A stretch of 14,629 nt of DNA, taken from DATJPD01 sp036394195. Lineage in GTDB: Bacteria > Pseudomonadota > Alphaproteobacteria > CACIAM-22H2. Location of the stretch: contig DASWFO010000088.1 of the NCBI GenBank assembly GCA_036394195.1, positions 1 through 14,629 on the forward strand, read 5' to 3'. Shown piece after piece: positions 1 to 8,421 of the stretch. Numbering within the stretch: position 1 is the first letter of the stretch; each line of letters opens with the position of its first letter. Position numbers and translations under genes: made by a program. Below the pieces are notes generated by a model. It was not told where the DNA came from. It was given only the letters and a program-made list of their open reading frames with translations, and did not search any database.

Positions 1-1149
1 GTATTTCCAGTTGTAGCCAAGCCGCATCGCCTCATCGACCGCCACGATGTCATCGGCGATCTCCGGTACGAGACGGGCGGCGTAACTCAATGTGCGGGCG
101 AGAACCCACCACGCGTAGCGTCCGCCCTTGTCCGGATGCTCCAGCAGCGCCCGCAGGCCGCGTTTGCGCGCCTGAGCCACGCTGGCCAGCGCCGCCTTGC
201 GCGTCGCGCGGTAGGCGCCGCTGGTCAAGTCGATCGCTTCTCTGGCCTTGCCGGGATCGTCCGGCTTCAGGCGATAGAAGCCGCCCTTGCCCTTCCGGCC
301 GGTATAGCCCTCGGCGATCATTTTCTTGATCAGGGCGGGTTCGCGGAACACCGCATGGAAGGGATCCTCCTTCGGCAGAGAGGCGGCCATGCTGCCGAGC
401 ACGTGCGGCATCAGGTCGAGGCCCACCATGTCGAGCAGTCCGAACACGCCGGTCTTGGGCACGCCCATTGGCCGGCCCAGGACCGCATCTGCCTCTTCGA
501 CGGTGAGACCCGCCTCCATGGCGTGGAGGACGCTGCATTGCAGCCAGTAGATGCCGATGCGGTTGCCGATGAACCCGGGCGTGTCCTTGCAGCGAACCAC
601 CGTCTTCCCGAGGCGCAGGTCGGCGAAGCGGCTGATCGTCTCGACCGCGTCTTTCCGGGTGCGCGCGCCGGCGGTCACCTCCAGAAGCCGCAGATAGCGC
701 GGCGGGTTGAAGAAATGCGTGATGAGGAAATCCGCCGCGAAGCTGTCCGGCATGGTCTCGACGAGGGTCGCCAGCGGAATCGTCGAGGTGTTGGACGAAA
801 CGACCGAGCCGGGACGGCGGGCGCGCTCGATCTTCTCGTAAAGCGTCCGCTTCAGGTCGACGCGCTCGACGATCGCCTCGATGATCCAGTCGCAGTCGGC
901 GATGCCGGCGATGTCGTCATCGATGTTCCCGGGCGTGATCAGCTCCGCGTTGCGGCGGTGCATGAGCGGTGCCGGCTGCATCTTGAGCAGCCGATCCACG
1001 GCGGCGATGGCGATCGTGCTGCGGCTGGGCCCGTCGGTTTTGGCGATATCGAGCAGGCGGACCTTGATCCCGGCATTGGCGACGTGGGCCGCAATGCTGG
1101 CACCCATCACCCCGGCGCCGAAGACGGCAACGTTGCGGATCTCGGTCAC
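1..1149 (-). CDS. 3-hydroxyacyl-CoA dehydrogenase, FadN-like; 3' part outside window
   Basis: This enzyme oxidises 3-hydroxyacyl-CoA to 3-ketoacyl-CoA with NAD in beta-oxidation. The frame is open for 383 codons from a GTG at 1149 to the window edge. It opens with a Rossmann motif, GAGVMG (residues 11-16), then SSNTST (118-123), the HFFNPP loop with catalytic His145, Glu157 twelve residues later (the spacing seen in known 3-hydroxyacyl-CoA dehydrogenases), and DTPGFIGNR (189-197). The visible part ends in LGYNWKY, which in the long two-domain family comes before the second dehydrogenase lobe and a C-terminal enoyl-CoA hydratase-like domain. About half the protein is therefore probably missing, and the hydratase is inferred, not seen. 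The GTG overlaps the thiolase stop as GTGA, so translational coupling is likely. The family call is firm; the chain-length preference is unknown. Confidence 0.93.
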   Translation of the reverse strand, partial: MTEIRNVAVFGAGVMGASIAAHVANAGIKVRLLDIAKTDGPSRSTIAIAAVDRLLKMQPAPLMHRRNAELITPGNIDDDIAGIADCDWIIEAIVERVDLKRTLYEKIERARRPGSVVSSNTSTIPLATLVETMPDSFAADFLITHFFNPPRYLRLLEVTAGARTRKDAVETISRFADLRLGKTVVRCKDTPGFIGNRIGIYWLQCSVLHAMEAGLTVEEADAVLGRPMGVPKTGVFGLLDMVGLDLMPHVLGSMAASLPKEDPFHAVFREPALIKKMIAEGYTGRKGKGGFYRLKPDDPGKAREAIDLTSGAYRATRKAALASVAQARKRGLRALLEHPDKGGRYAWWVLARTLSYAARLVPEIADDIVAVDEAMRLGYNWKY

Positions 1150-2291
1150 CCGACGGCCTCGAGCACGGTGGCAATCCCCTGGCCGCCGCCGATGCATTGG
1201 GTGGCGAGGGCGAAGGTGCCGCCCTCGCGGCCGAGCAACGCCGCCGCCTTGCCGGTGATGCGGGCGCCGCTGGCGCCCAGCGGATGGCCGAGCGCGATCG
1301 CGCCGCCATCGAGGTTGACCTTGGCGGCGTCGAGGCCGAGATCGCGCAAGACCGCGAGGCTCTGCGAGGCAAAAGCTTCGTTGACCTCGCTGACATCCAT
1401 GTCCGCGACCGAAAGCCCGGCCCGCTGCAGCGCCTTTTGCGACGCCGGCACCGGCCCGATGCCCATGATCTCGGGCGCGCAGCCGGCCACGGCGATGCTC
1501 CGGATGCGCGCCAACATCTTCAAGCCGTGCGCCTTCGCGTAGTCCTCGCTGCAAACGAGCGTCGCCGCCGCCCCGTCGGTCAACGGCGACGACGTGCCGG
1601 CGGTGACCGTGCCATGCTCGTCGAAGGACGGCTTTAAGGCGGCAAGGCCCGCGGGCGAGGTGTCGGACCGGATGCAGCCATCGGTGCCGACCGTGGCGCC
1701 GTTGACGGCGATCGGGATGATCTCCTCGGAGAATTTTCCATCCTTCTGCGCCTTCGCGGCGCGGGCATGGGATTCGACCGCGAAAGCCTCCTGCTGGCGC
1801 CGCGTGATCTGATATTTCGTGGCCACGTTCTCGGCCGTCTCGCCCATCGAGATATAGGCTTGGGGATACGAGGCGTAGAGGCCGGGGTGCGGCATCGGAT
1901 TGAACCCCATGATCGGAACGCGGGTCATGGATTCGACGCCGGCGCATATGAATGCCTCGCCGGCGTTCATCCGGATCGCGCCGGCGGCCATGTGGATCGC
2001 GTACATGGACGAGCCGCAGAAGCGGTTGACGGTGGCACCGGCGACCGACTGCGGCAGACCGGCGAGGAAGCCGATCATCCGCGCCACGTTCAGGCCCTGC
2101 TCGCCCTCCGGGAATGCGCATCCGACGATCAGATCCTCGATGGTGCCGGCGTCGACGCCCGTTTTTTTCAGCAGGCCCTTGACGACCTGCGCCGCCAGCT
2201 CGTCCGGACGCACCTTCTTCAGCTCCCCGCGTCCGGCGGGCGTGAAGGGTGACCGGACGTAGCCGGCGATCACGACGCTCTTCATCTTCAC
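1146..2291 (-). CDS. Acetyl-CoA C-acyltransferase (thiolase, FadA-like)
   Basis: This thiolase cleaves 3-ketoacyl-CoA with CoA, the last step of beta-oxidation. At 381 residues it is slightly short for the family but complete. The nucleophilic cysteine is Cys92 in VNRFCGSS. The C-terminal catalytic motifs are GHPLGASG (His336) and CIGGGQG (Cys366), close to the end as usual. The frame can start at GTG 2291 or at ATG 2285 (two codons on); the ATG has AAGACGG at a workable distance upstream and I slightly prefer it. It lies 6 bases after the stop of the three-domain protein and overlaps the downstream dehydrogenase start by 4 bases, so all three are probably one transcript. Sequence reading alone cannot exclude a biosynthetic acetoacetyl-CoA thiolase, but the neighbours favour degradation. 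Confidence 0.95.
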   Translation of the reverse strand: MKMKSVVIAGYVRSPFTPAGRGELKKVRPDELAAQVVKGLLKKTGVDAGTIEDLIVGCAFPEGEQGLNVARMIGFLAGLPQSVAGATVNRFCGSSMYAIHMAAGAIRMNAGEAFICAGVESMTRVPIMGFNPMPHPGLYASYPQAYISMGETAENVATKYQITRRQQEAFAVESHARAAKAQKDGKFSEEIIPIAVNGATVGTDGCIRSDTSPAGLAALKPSFDEHGTVTAGTSSPLTDGAAATLVCSEDYAKAHGLKMLARIRSIAVAGCAPEIMGIGPVPASQKALQRAGLSVADMDVSEVNEAFASQSLAVLRDLGLDAAKVNLDGGAIALGHPLGASGARITGKAAALLGREGGTFALATQCIGGGQGIATVLEAVG

Positions 2292-2297
2292 ACCGTC

Positions 2298-5200
2298 TTA
2301 TGTCGGGGCAGGATCCGGTTCGGACTTTATGGAAGCTGCTTCGGCGATGAGGTCTTTTTTCGATATCTTGCCGATCAGCGTCTTCGGCAGCGTATCACGG
2401 AACTCGATCTGCCGCGGCATCTCGAACGGCGCCAGCTTGTCCTTGAGGAAATCCCGCAGCTCCGCGTCGGTGAGCGATGCGCCGACGCGCCGCTTGACGA
2501 ATGCCTTCACGATCTCTCCGCGATGCTGGTCCGGCACGCCGCACACGGCCGTCTCCTCCACGGCGGGGTGAAGGTGGATCGCCTCCTCGACAAGGCGCGG
2601 GTAGACGTTGAATCCGCCGCTCTTGATCAGGTCCTTGATCCGGTCGACGACGAACAGATAGCCATCCTCGTCCAGGTAGCCGACATCGCCGGTGTGGAAG
2701 CGTCCGCCACGGAGCGCATTGAGGTTGTCCTTCGGCCGGTTGGCGTAGCCGGCCATCACCTGCGGCCCGGTGACGCAGATCTCGCCCCGCTCGCCGGTCC
2801 CCAGGAGGCGGTCGGGATCGTCGAGCGAGACGATCTCGATCACGGTTCCGGGCAACGGCAGGCCGACCGAGCCCGGCTTGCCGCCGCCGGTCAGCGGATT
2901 GACCGCGCAGACCGGGCTCGTCTCGCTCAGGCCATAGCCCTCGACGAGCCGGCATCCCGACAGCGCCTCGAACCGGCGCTGGATCTCGCCCGGAAGGCCG
3001 GCGCCGCCAGAGATGCAGAACTTGAGGCTGGCGAGGTCGTATTTGCCGAGGTCGGGTGCCGCCAGCAGGGCCGAATACATTGTCGGCACGCCCATGAAGA
3101 TGGTCGGCTTCTCCCGATCGATGGTTTCCAGGACTTCCGCAGTCTGGAACTTCGCCAGCAGGATGAGCTCGGCGCCGATCTGCAGGCTGAGGTTCATCAC
3201 TCCGGTCATCCCGAAGGCGTGGAACAGCGGCAACACGGCAAGCGATTTCTCCTGGCCGCGCTTGACGCCCACCGCCCACATCGCGATCTGGGCCGCGTTG
3301 GCCGACAGGTTGGCATGCGTCAATTGTGCGGCCTTCGGGAACCCGGAGGTACCGCCGGTATATTGCAGGACGGCGACGTCCGTCGCGGGGTCGATCGCGA
3401 CCGGGGCGAATGCGCCGTCGTTGTCGATCAGGCGTTCGAACAGAACGTGACGGTCGTCGTCGGGGATGCTGGCGACCTCGTGTCCCTTGAACAGACCGAA
3501 CAGGAGCTTTTCGGTGAACCGGAGCGCGCCGCTGATGCGGCAGACGACAATCTTGTCGACAAGGCCGCCGTCTCCGACCCGCGCCGCGACTTTATCGTAG
3601 AGACCCTTCACGTCCAGCGTGACGAGGAGACGGAGGCTGGAATCGGCGATCTGCTTCTCGATCTCGCTCTCGCTGTAGAGGGGATTGATGTTGACCACCA
3701 TGCCGCCGGCCTTGAGCACGGCGTAGAAGCAGATCACGGCATAGGGGCAGTTGGGCAGCATCAGGCCGACCCTGGTTCCCCGCACCACGCCGAGCGCTTG
3801 AAAACCCTTCGCGGCGTGGTCGATCAAGTCGCCGATCTCACGGTAGCGGTAATGCTTGCCGCGGAAGGTCACGCAGGTCTTTTCGGCGTAGGCCTTGACC
3901 GCGTCATCGAGCAAGGCGGTGAGGGGCTTGGGCGCGATCGCGGCATTCCAGTCGACACCCTTGGGATAGGACTTCTCCCACGGGTGAGGCCGCACGGCAT
4001 CGAAAACGGCCGCCGGCGGTGCGGCCAGACTCGCGGCAACCCAGGAGCGCAGCCGGTGCCACAGCCTGGCGACGACTCCACCGCCCGAAGACCGCGGCGA
4101 GGTTGCGGGCAGTGCGTCATCCGCCACGGGCGCGGGGAGGACGGCCTTCCCGCTGACCTTGACCGCGACCTGAGCCGGTGCCGGTGCCAGCGAATCCAGG
4201 AACGACAGAATCAGATCCTGTGTTTCGCCGACGTTCTCATACAGAATCCCGTGCCGCGGCGACGCGATCATATGCCGCGATTTCTGCGCCGATCCGAGTT
4301 TCGCCAGGATCAGGGCTGCGCTTTCCGGATCGACGACGTGGTCGTCGGTGCTCTGAAGGATCGTGACCGGACAGGTGACTTGGGGCAGACGGCGCTCCAA
4401 TTCGTCGGCGACCCGGCGAAGCTCGAACAAGCCGCGGATCGGCATGTTCAGATAATTGATCTGTGGATGCTCCGATTGGTTAGCCCGGAACGGCATGAGT
4501 CCTTCGAGCGAGGAGATCCACTTGGTCAGCGTGTTCAGGCCATGGATGAAGGGGACGAAGACCAGGTTGCGGTTGCGGAACTTGACCGGGCTCGAGATCG
4601 CCGCCACGCCGGCGAGGCCGGGCGGCTTCTCGGCCGCAAGGTGCAGGGCCAGCGAGCCGCCGGTGGAAAATCCGATCAGGCAGACCCGGGGCGCCAGCAG
4701 GGACATGATTTCGTACCCGCGCCGCACCGAGCCGAGCCAATCCTGCCAGGACCGATCGCGCAGGTCCCAGGGCGACGTGCCGTGGCCCTTCAGCCGGACC
4801 CCGACCACCCGATAGCCGAGGCTGGCCAGCCGCTCGCCGAACGTTTTCACCTCCGCCGGCGAGGCGAGGAACCCGTGGACGAGGACGATGCCGAGGTCCT
4901 TTGCCTTGTCCGGAACCAGCAAGAAGGGGCGGCCGCTCTCCGTCGCTGTTTCCTTGTCGTTGATGGCCGCATAGCGCGGGCCGGAATAGCGCTCCGCGGA
5001 CCATGTGTAGGCGCGGACCTCGTCATCGTAGAGCGATCGCGCCAGCCACGATGCATCGAGCGCGACCGGCGCCGCCGCGAGCCCGGCTTGGATCGCTTGG
5101 TCGACGGCGCGGCATGCCGGTCCCACCGGCGCGATCTCATTGGCGTAGACCAGGACGACGTTTTCAAGCCGCGGGTCGCGGGTGCGGCCGTTCTGCCGAA

Positions 5201-6515
5201 GCTTGGGGAGGAACCGGTAGCGATCCGGCTCCGCGTCCTCGATCAATCCGGACGCGCTTGCCGTGGCGACGAATTCCTTGATCAGATTGGAGGTGCCGTC
5301 GTGAATGCCGTCGTAGACCTCGGGATCGAGCAGGCTTCGATGCAGATGAACCGTCGTTTCCTGCTGCACGTTCTTGAACGCCGCGTAGAGCAGCCGGTGG
5401 AAGCGGCCGCGTTCGATTTCCGTCATGCCCTGATCGAGCAGCTTGAGGATCAGTCGCGACGCGAGGTGATTGAGGTTGACGGTGACGTGGTCGTACATCT
5501 CCCGCATGCCGACGTCGCGCAGGCGCTGGGTTTCGCGCCGCATTGCGGTCGCGAGCATCCGGTCGACCCAGCGCGCGTCCGTCGTTTTCATGGCGAACAG
5601 CTCGGGCAGGCTGTCGATCTGTTCGAACATCCGCTTGAGCATCACCCGCTCGAGCAGGGTCCACGGGATGTCGGGATGGATCGGATTGCCGAAGCGGATG
5701 TCCATGTCCGTGCGCTTGAGCAGCAGATTGCCCTCGACCAGCAGCTCTTCCTGGGCGCGCTCCCCGAGGTCGTGGCCGAAGATCTCCGCACCTTTGCGCA
5801 GGATGTTGTCGCCGGCGTGGATCGGGAAGAAAGTGATGTTCGCGGGTACGATCAACGTCGGCTGCCGCGCCGCCGCGATGAGCGCATCGATCCCATCCAA
5901 TCCCAGGGCATCGACCCACCGCCGAAGCCGGGCCGTATCGCCCGCCGCATGCACCGAAAGGATACGCTTCTTGAACAATTCGAGGGTGAGAGCGGTCGCG
6001 GCGGGACCTTGATGGTGCTTGCGGCCTATCAGCGCTGACGGTGAGAAGATGTTGAACTGCCCGTTGTCGTCGACCACCTGCCGATCCTTGATCATCCCGC
6101 CTTCGGGAAAGAAGATGATCTTGCGGCCACGCAGGATTTCGGCGGCCAGGAACGGCAGCAGGCCGGGGTGGGTGTTCGGCACCGCGCCGACGCTCCACAG
6201 GAATTTCGCAAAGCCTTCGTTGGCGTCGAAGAGCTCGTGCGTTGCGACGCAGCGGCAGAAAGCGCTGGTCGCCTGGTAGATGAAGTATTGCGGGATGACG
6301 GTTTCGAAGCGCGCGAAGTGATTGAAAAGAAAGATCTGGCCGGATTCGATCTGGCTGTTGTGGCCGTGAACCTTGATGTTGATTCCAAGACGATGGCGCA
6401 CGAGCGAGAAGGCCCGCACGCACCATTGGTAGCGGGCTTCATTGATCGCGAGTTCCGGACTACCGCTCATGCCGACCGTCCGCGCTGTTAGTCCGCCCCG
6501 AGTCGTCATCCGCAT
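2298..6515 (-). CDS. Three-domain acyltransferase / alpha-beta hydrolase / acyl-CoA ligase fusion
   Basis: One uninterrupted 1405-residue frame joins three acyl-handling modules. Residues about 25-310 are a PlsB/PlsC-type acyltransferase: NHFARFE (65-71) is motif I with Glu in place of the usual Asp, and FFPEGG (135-140) is motif III. A helical stretch (310-450) follows, vaguely like the C-terminal part of glycerol-3-phosphate acyltransferases. Residues about 540-775 are a carboxylesterase or monoacylglycerol-lipase-like hydrolase: HGF oxyanion loop (547-549), nucleophile Ser617 in GFSTGG, probable Asp725 and His755. A Pro/Ala-rich linker (about 778-845) leads to an AMP-forming acyl-CoA ligase (850-1395): YTGGTSGFPK (1052-1061), GYGLSETSP (1193-1201), TGD (1275-1277), DRIKD (1291-1295) and Lys1383 in IGKISK. 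No membrane helix is obvious. It heads the beta-oxidation operon. The start is uncertain: neither ATG 6515 nor ATG 6470 (codon 16) has a clear Shine-Dalgarno. Order of action and substrates are inferred; the domain calls are strong. Confidence 0.93.
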   Translation of the reverse strand: MRMTTRGGLTARTVGMSGSPELAINEARYQWCVRAFSLVRHRLGINIKVHGHNSQIESGQIFLFNHFARFETVIPQYFIYQATSAFCRCVATHELFDANEGFAKFLWSVGAVPNTHPGLLPFLAAEILRGRKIIFFPEGGMIKDRQVVDDNGQFNIFSPSALIGRKHHQGPAATALTLELFKKRILSVHAAGDTARLRRWVDALGLDGIDALIAAARQPTLIVPANITFFPIHAGDNILRKGAEIFGHDLGERAQEELLVEGNLLLKRTDMDIRFGNPIHPDIPWTLLERVMLKRMFEQIDSLPELFAMKTTDARWVDRMLATAMRRETQRLRDVGMREMYDHVTVNLNHLASRLILKLLDQGMTEIERGRFHRLLYAAFKNVQQETTVHLHRSLLDPEVYDGIHDGTSNLIKEFVATASASGLIEDAEPDRYRFLPKLRQNGRTRDPRLENVVLVYANEIAPVGPACRAVDQAIQAGLAAAPVALDASWLARSLYDDEVRAYTWSAERYSGPRYAAINDKETATESGRPFLLVPDKAKDLGIVLVHGFLASPAEVKTFGERLASLGYRVVGVRLKGHGTSPWDLRDRSWQDWLGSVRRGYEIMSLLAPRVCLIGFSTGGSLALHLAAEKPPGLAGVAAISSPVKFRNRNLVFVPFIHGLNTLTKWISSLEGLMPFRANQSEHPQINYLNMPIRGLFELRRVADELERRLPQVTCPVTILQSTDDHVVDPESAALILAKLGSAQKSRHMIASPRHGILYENVGETQDLILSFLDSLAPAPAQVAVKVSGKAVLPAPVADDALPATSPRSSGGGVVARLWHRLRSWVAASLAAPPAAVFDAVRPHPWEKSYPKGVDWNAAIAPKPLTALLDDAVKAYAEKTCVTFRGKHYRYREIGDLIDHAAKGFQALGVVRGTRVGLMLPNCPYAVICFYAVLKAGGMVVNINPLYSESEIEKQIADSSLRLLVTLDVKGLYDKVAARVGDGGLVDKIVVCRISGALRFTEKLLFGLFKGHEVASIPDDDRHVLFERLIDNDGAFAPVAIDPATDVAVLQYTGGTSGFPKAAQLTHANLSANAAQIAMWAVGVKRGQEKSLAVLPLFHAFGMTGVMNLSLQIGAELILLAKFQTAEVLETIDREKPTIFMGVPTMYSALLAAPDLGKYDLASLKFCISGGAGLPGEIQRRFEALSGCRLVEGYGLSETSPVCAVNPLTGGGKPGSVGLPLPGTVIEIVSLDDPDRLLGTGERGEICVTGPQVMAGYANRPKDNLNALRGGRFHTGDVGYLDEDGYLFVVDRIKDLIKSGGFNVYPRLVEEAIHLHPAVEETAVCGVPDQHRGEIVKAFVKRRVGASLTDAELRDFLKDKLAPFEMPRQIEFRDTLPKTLIGKISKKDLIAEAASIKSEPDPAPT

Positions 6516-6634
6516 GAGTAGGTTACCGTGTTTGTGTTAAAAATATTTCACGGATGTCTCGGCGTTCGCGGCGGCTGAAGCAGCCGATCTCGCATCTGCG
6601 AGCGAATGCTGCATTGCGGTGAAAGGGGTCTCGC
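6516..6634. promoter_or_regulatory. Divergent promoter region with clustered inverted repeats
   Basis: This gap separates the divergent fusion gene and the aidB-like gene, so promoters for both must lie here or just inside the genes. An AT-rich core (about 6531-6549) is bracketed by CCGTG (6526-6530) and CACGG (6549-6553), arms facing each other about two helical turns apart. Nearer aidB are three more dyads in a row: CGGCTG/CAGCCG (6572-6586, 3-base centre), CTCGCA/TGCGAG (6589-6602, 2-base centre) and AATGC/GCATT (6605-6615, 1-base centre). AAGGGG (6623-6628) is a good ribosome binding site for ATG 6635. No -35/-10 pair is convincing enough to place. Regulator binding or leader hairpins are inferred. 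Confidence 0.5.
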
Positions 6635-8293
6635 ATGGCACCACGATTGCCGATCGCCAGTCTCGGCAGCCACGATGTGACGAATCAGCCGCCGCCGTTG
6701 CCTGCACACAACTTGTTTGACGGCGATCTTATTCTCAGGACGGCGCTCGATCGCGAAGGGGCGGCGTGGGCCGCGGACCGGGTCCGGGCGTTCGGGGCGG
6801 CGCTGGGGGGCGACAGGGTGGCCGAGCTCGCGGATGCGGCGAACCGCTATCCGCCCGAGCTCCGCGCGTTTGACCGGTTCGGCCATCGCATCGACGAGGT
6901 CGCCTACCATCCGGCCTACCACGAGCTTATGGCCTTGGCCAAAAGCCACGAAGTCCATTCCATCGCCTGGACGGCGGAGAAGAGCGGTGGGCATGTAGCG
7001 CATATGGCGCTGGAGTACCTGTTAGTCCAGGCGGAGGCCGGAATCTGCTGCCCGATCACCATGACCTACGCGGCGCTGCCGACACTCCGCAAGCAGCCGG
7101 ATATCGCCGCGGAGTGGCAGGCGCGGGTCACGGCCGCCGCCTACGACCCGCGCTCCATTCCCGCCGCCGAAAAGACAGGCGTGACCGTCGGCATGGCGAT
7201 GACAGAAAAGCAGGGCGGCTCGGACGTACGCGCCAACACCACGCGCGCCGTTCGGCTGAGTGCCGCGGGGGAATTCGAGCTGACCGGGCACAAATGGTTC
7301 TGCTCGGCGCCGATGTCGGATGCCTTCATCACGCTGGCTCGGACCGAGGCCGGGCTCACCTGCTTCTTCGTGCCGCGCTGGAAACCGGACGGCACGCGCA
7401 ACCGGTTTTTCATCCAGCGCCTCAAGGACAAGCTGGGCGATCGCTCGAATGCGTCGTCCGAAATCGAGTATCATCAGACCTGGGCCCGCCTGATCGGCGA
7501 GGAGGGACAGGGCGTGCGCACCATCATCGAGATGGTGCACCATACGCGCCTCGACACGGCGCTGGCCGCCGCCGGGATGATGCGGCAGGCCGTCGTGCAG
7601 GCGGTTCATCACACCTCGCATCGGTCGGCGTTTCAGAAGCTGCTGGTGCAGCAGCCGCTGATGCGCAACGTACTGGCGGACATGGTTGTCGAATGGGTGG
7701 CCGCGACGATCATGGCGGCGCGGGTTGCGCGGAGCTACGACGAAACGCCGGCGGATCCGGCGGCTGCCCGCTTCTCCCGCATTGCCGTGGCCGTCGCCAA
7801 GTATTGGATCAATAAGCGGCTGCCCAACCTCGTGTACGAGGCGATGGAATGCCACGGCGGCTCGGGATACGTCGAAGAGTCGGTTATGCCGCGGCTCTAT
7901 CGCGAAGCGCCGGTCAACAGCATCTGGGAGGGCTCGGGCAACGTCATCTGCCTTGATGTGCTGCGCACCATGGAGCGCGAGCCCGCGGCGACCGAGGCGC
8001 TCCTCGCCGAGATCGAAGCGGCGCGCGGCGGCGACCGGCGGCTCGATCGGGCTATCGACCGGCTGAAGGCGGAAATCGCCGACAAAACGAACCGTGACAT
8101 GCGCGCACGCCGGCTCACCGAATTGATGGCGGTCGCGGTGCAGGCCGCACTTCTGGTGCGGCATGGCCCGGTGGCGGTTGCCGATGCGTTCTGCGCCTCG
8201 CGGCTGGACGACGATTGGGGATGGACCTACGGAACATTGCCGGCCGGCGTCGCGTTCGACGACATCATCCGGCTCGGGCGGGTCGGTGACTGA
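6635..8293 (+). CDS. aidB: AidB-like acyl-CoA dehydrogenase
   Basis: This is a FAD-dependent acyl-CoA dehydrogenase of the AidB branch. The 552 residues compare with about 541 in E. coli AidB and follow it along most of their length: the N-terminal VTNQPPPL (15-22), PITMTYAALP (140-149), the substrate/FAD loop MTEKQGGSD (189-197), GHKWFCSAP (218-226), LKDKLGDRSNASSEIE (263-278), QQPLMR (339-344), and NSIWEGSGN (428-436) with Glu432 in the region that carries the catalytic base in this branch. E. coli AidB belongs to the alkylation (Ada) response, binds DNA weakly and has slight isovaleryl-CoA dehydrogenase activity; relatives are often annotated as isovaleryl-CoA dehydrogenase. Here the gene is divergent from an acyl-CoA ligase/thiolase/dehydrogenase operon, so a catabolic role is more likely than DNA repair. 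A good AAGGGG site supports the start at 6635. Confidence 0.93.
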   Translation: MAPRLPIASLGSHDVTNQPPPLPAHNLFDGDLILRTALDREGAAWAADRVRAFGAALGGDRVAELADAANRYPPELRAFDRFGHRIDEVAYHPAYHELMALAKSHEVHSIAWTAEKSGGHVAHMALEYLLVQAEAGICCPITMTYAALPTLRKQPDIAAEWQARVTAAAYDPRSIPAAEKTGVTVGMAMTEKQGGSDVRANTTRAVRLSAAGEFELTGHKWFCSAPMSDAFITLARTEAGLTCFFVPRWKPDGTRNRFFIQRLKDKLGDRSNASSEIEYHQTWARLIGEEGQGVRTIIEMVHHTRLDTALAAAGMMRQAVVQAVHHTSHRSAFQKLLVQQPLMRNVLADMVVEWVAATIMAARVARSYDETPADPAAARFSRIAVAVAKYWINKRLPNLVYEAMECHGGSGYVEESVMPRLYREAPVNSIWEGSGNVICLDVLRTMEREPAATEALLAEIEAARGGDRRLDRAIDRLKAEIADKTNRDMRARRLTELMAVAVQAALLVRHGPVAVADAFCASRLDDDWGWTYGTLPAGVAFDDIIRLGRVGD

Positions 8294-8421
8294 TCGGCCA
8301 CCACCAAGGCGTCGCGTAACTTGGGTGGGGGCCGGGCTCCGCTGCCCGAGCGCAGCTATTCGGACAAAGACCTCGCGGATAAGGGGTGAGCGGGTAGTCC
8401 GGGTCTGCGAGCCGCCGACGA
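8294..8421. other. Convergent intergenic gap
   Basis: This 128-base gap lies between the 3' ends of aidB and the leftward small membrane-protein genes. I see no gene. A short hairpin (CGGGC 8333-8337 with GCCCG 8344-8348) is present but has no U-run after it, so a terminator is not established. Confidence 0.4.

Noticed and set aside
136..1542. A 468-codon plus-strand frame
   Set aside because: Antisense to the dehydrogenase and thiolase genes, whose catalytic motifs are clear; no motif in this frame.
2523..6038. A 1171-codon open frame on the plus strand
   Set aside because: It lies entirely antisense to the three-domain gene. Its product is Arg/Asp/Gln/His-rich without any domain, typical of a shadow frame in GC-rich DNA.
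8333..8348. A hairpin after aidB as a terminator
   Set aside because: Arms of only five bases and no T-run after it.
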